Position numbers and translations under genes: made by a program. A stretch of 46,723 nt of DNA from Oscillospiraceae bacterium. Its GTDB lineage: Bacteria > Bacillota > Clostridia > Monoglobales > Monoglobaceae. Under the pieces are notes generated by a model that was given only the letters and a program-made list of their open reading frames with translations, did no database searches and had not been told where the DNA came from. Shown in pieces: positions 45,316 to 46,723 of the stretch. Position 1 is the stretch's first letter. Each line of letters begins with the position of its first letter. The stretch is from positions 1 through 46,723 of the forward strand of contig SVJR01000010.1 in the NCBI GenBank assembly GCA_015068845.1, given 5' to 3'.

Positions 45316-45344
45316 AATATAACATTACTTTTTTATTTTGTCAA
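45316..45344 (-). promoter_or_regulatory. Sigma-A promoter of the GntR-ABC operon
   Basis: On the minus strand a perfect TTGACA (45339-45344), 17 bases, TATATT (45316-45321). The operator begins 2 bp downstream. Confidence 0.8.
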
Positions 45345-45375
45345 TAGGTAATTTTATATTTATTACTGACTTTGC

Positions 45376-45864
45376 TCATTTTATAATCTCATCAACAAGT
45401 GAAGATGCGTATATTGAGAGCTGCAAATTCGTTTGTTCGTCCGCTCCACTTACTCCAACACCGCCAACCACCCGATCGCAACTTAAAATGGGATTGCCAC
45501 CCTCAGATGTTTCAATTCTGCCGTTGTTGGTTTTCTGGATACCGCAAAGAGCTTTACCATCAGCAGAAAGCTGCCCAACCTGACCGGTTGACATTTTAAG
45601 CACCGCAGCAGTAAATGCTTTGTTTGCAGCTGTAACCAAATGCTCATCTTCTGTACTGCTCATAGATTTACACGCAAGTATTCTGCCATTTGCATCTGCT
45701 ACTGCAACAGTTACATAAGTGCCCATCGTTTTTGCTTTGGAAATAACTGCATCAATTAAAAATCCGGCTGTCGTTAAATTAAAACAGGATTCCCTTTTTT
45801 CTGATGAAGCACGCACAGCACGCTTAACAGCATCAACAATTCTGTAAAGTCTTTGTTCTGTCAT
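45376..45864 (-). CDS. HbpS/GlcG-like (DUF336) protein
   Basis: 162 residues with no signal peptide. The pattern ISKAKTMGTYVTVAVADANGRILACKSMSSTEDEHLVTAANKAFTAAVLKMSTGQVGQL followed by GGNPILSCDRVVGGVGVSGADEQTNLQLSIYASSL is typical of the HbpS/GlcG/PduO-C fold. Members bind haem or corrinoid, or occur with microcompartments; none of those genes are in the window. The ATG has GGGAGG 9 bases upstream. trxB lies upstream and is separated by a terminator, so it is its own unit. Confidence 0.85.
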   Translation of the reverse strand: MTEQRLYRIVDAVKRAVRASSEKRESCFNLTTAGFLIDAVISKAKTMGTYVTVAVADANGRILACKSMSSTEDEHLVTAANKAFTAAVLKMSTGQVGQLSADGKALCGIQKTNNGRIETSEGGNPILSCDRVVGGVGVSGADEQTNLQLSIYASSLVDEIIK

Positions 45865-45903
45865 TTAACGCACCTCCCGGGTTCAACAATTTCTTTTTAA
45901 TTT

Positions 45904-45932
45904 ATACTAACACACATTTTTAACTTAATCAA
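45904..45932 (-). promoter_or_regulatory. Sigma-A promoter of the HbpS-like gene
   Basis: On the minus strand TTGATT (45927-45932), 17 bases, TAGTAT (45904-45909) with extended TGT, 40 bp before the ATG. Confidence 0.65.
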
Positions 45933-45961
45933 TATATGGATTTGTTATTGTTGGATTTTTA

Positions 45962-45992
45962 CAAAAAAAGAACTGCAAGCATTGCAGTTCCT
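45962..45992 (-). terminator. Intrinsic terminator of trxB
   Basis: On the minus strand GAACTGCAA (45990-45982) and TTGCAGTTC (45978-45970) form a perfect 9-bp stem, followed by seven T (45969-45963). Confidence 0.9.
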
Positions 45993-45998
45993 TAAAGA

Positions 45999-46723
45999 TT
46001 AATTTTCGCTTACGAAAGACACCGCCGCAAGAGCTGCTACGCTTCCGTCACCCACAGCCGTGGTCAGCTGGCGGACATTTTTGTTACGGCAGTCACCTGC
46101 AACAAAGATACCTTTTTTATTGGTAAGGCAGTTTTCGCCGGAAGAGATAAAGCCACCATCATCAATTGCGATTAAGCCCTTAAATATGTCGTTCTGCGGA
46201 ATCTGACCAACAGCCACAAACGCGCCATCAAGGGCAATATGGCTGGTTGAGCCGGTTTTCACATTCATAACATCAATTCCGTTTATTCCGTCGGCATCGC
46301 CGCAGAATTCCTGAACTGTTGAATCAAGAACAAACTCGACATTCGACCTTTCTTCAAGGCGTTTTACAAGTCTTTCCTCTGCACGGAATGCGTCTCTGCG
46401 ATGGATAAGATACACCTTTTCGGCAATATCCGACAAATACTCCGCATCCTCAACCGCAGTGTTTCCGCCGCCAATTACAGCAACCGTCTTACCCTTATAA
46501 AAAGCTCCGTCACATACTGCGCAGAAGGAAACGCCTCTGCCGATAAATTCGTCCTCGCCTTTTACGCCAAGGCGCCTATTCTGGACACCGGTTGCAATAA
46601 TTACACTTTTTGCTTGGTATTCGCCAAAATCGGTCACAACAGTTTTAATATCACCATCTTTGATTTCAAGAGCTGCCTCGTACTCAATCTGACCGCCGAG
46701 GGCTTCAACCTGAAATCAAAGAT
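45999..46723 (-). CDS. trxB: Thioredoxin reductase, 5' end missing (right edge of window)
   Basis: About 238 C-terminal residues of NADPH-dependent thioredoxin reductase. Visible are ALGGQIEYEAALEIKDGD, IIATG, the redox centre CAVC in SFCAVCDGAF, the NADPH-binding AVIGGGNTAVEDA, and the FAD-binding GIFVAGDCRNKNVRQLTTAVGDG. The reading frame is good from 46715 down to the stop at 45999. At 46718-46716 a TGA appears in frame; this falls inside the last 13 bases, which are an exact inverted copy of 46656-46668, so the stop is probably an assembly artefact and not a real truncation. Confidence 0.93.
46656..46723. repeat. 13-bp perfect inverted repeat at the window end (probable fold-back artefact)
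   Basis: ATCTTTGATTTCA at 46656-46668 is the exact reverse complement of TGAAATCAAAGAT at 46711-46723, the last 13 bases. The second copy breaks the trxB reading frame. Confidence 0.8.

Noticed and set aside
45999-46637. Short trxB starting at an internal GTG (46637)
   Set aside because: Coding similarity continues upstream to 46715 and the only in-frame stop lies in the suspected fold-back.

Overview
The window looks like a chromosomal piece of an anaerobic, endospore-forming Clostridia (Oscillospiraceae/Eubacteriales-like) bacterium. Evidence: Firmicute-style gene order; spoIIR with a sigma-F-like promoter; DUF2508, DUF1934 and DUF881 proteins; a PASTA-bearing SpoVD-like penicillin-binding protein; an SLH-anchored surface protein; and strong Shine-Dalgarno sequences. 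MurE carries the DNPR motif, so the peptidoglycan is probably meso-diaminopimelate type. No phage, IS transposase, CRISPR or rRNA was seen. One tRNA gene (Arg, ACG) is present.

Layout. (1) 1-865: 5' part of an ECF-transporter ATPase, then a 480-bp gene-free stretch of palindromic repeats and a 284-bp MITE-like element. (2) 866-8552, minus strand: rRNA-type methyltransferase, Mrp/ApbC Fe-S carrier, secreted S41 protease with a peptidoglycan-binding domain, small exported protein, argS, DUF1934, murI, ddl. (3) 8553-17282: spoIIR (+) convergent with a minus-strand translation block of tsaD, rimI, a TsaC-arginine phosphatase fusion, prfA, prfB (programmed frameshift) and secA. (4) 17283-22740, plus strand: DUF2508, tRNA-Arg, CBM9-like protein, S-layer-anchored phosphodiester glycosidase, mgtE. 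(5) 22771-26101, minus: SDR, an unusual RNase R, secG. (6) 26235-41685, minus: the division and cell wall (dcw) cluster, transcribed mraZ-rsmH-ftsL-pbp-murE-murF-mraY-ftsW-murG-murA-ftsQ-DUF881-sbp-ftsZ. murD, murC, murB and ftsA are absent from it. (7) 41921-46723, minus: permease/ATPase/GntR operon, HbpS/GlcG-like protein and partial trxB.

How the genes work together. Most of the window serves cell-wall growth and division. MurI and Ddl supply D-Glu and D-Ala-D-Ala; MurA, E, F, MraY and MurG build lipid II; FtsW, the PBP, FtsL, FtsQ and FtsZ use it at the septum; MraZ probably controls the cluster through repeats next to its promoter. A second theme is translation and export: t6A modification (TsaC, TsaD), release factors, ArgS, SecA, SecG.

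Most notable items: a prfB frameshift site that uses UAA instead of the usual UGA; a TsaC/arginine-phosphatase fusion; an RNase R that lacks its N-terminal OB domains but has a roughly 190-residue C-terminal extension; a MITE-like element that supplies a gene's stop codon; and a short fold-back at the right end of the window that looks like an assembly artefact. I found no clearly novel multi-gene defence or mobile system. Start codons were adjusted where a Shine-Dalgarno sequence clearly favours a different site.
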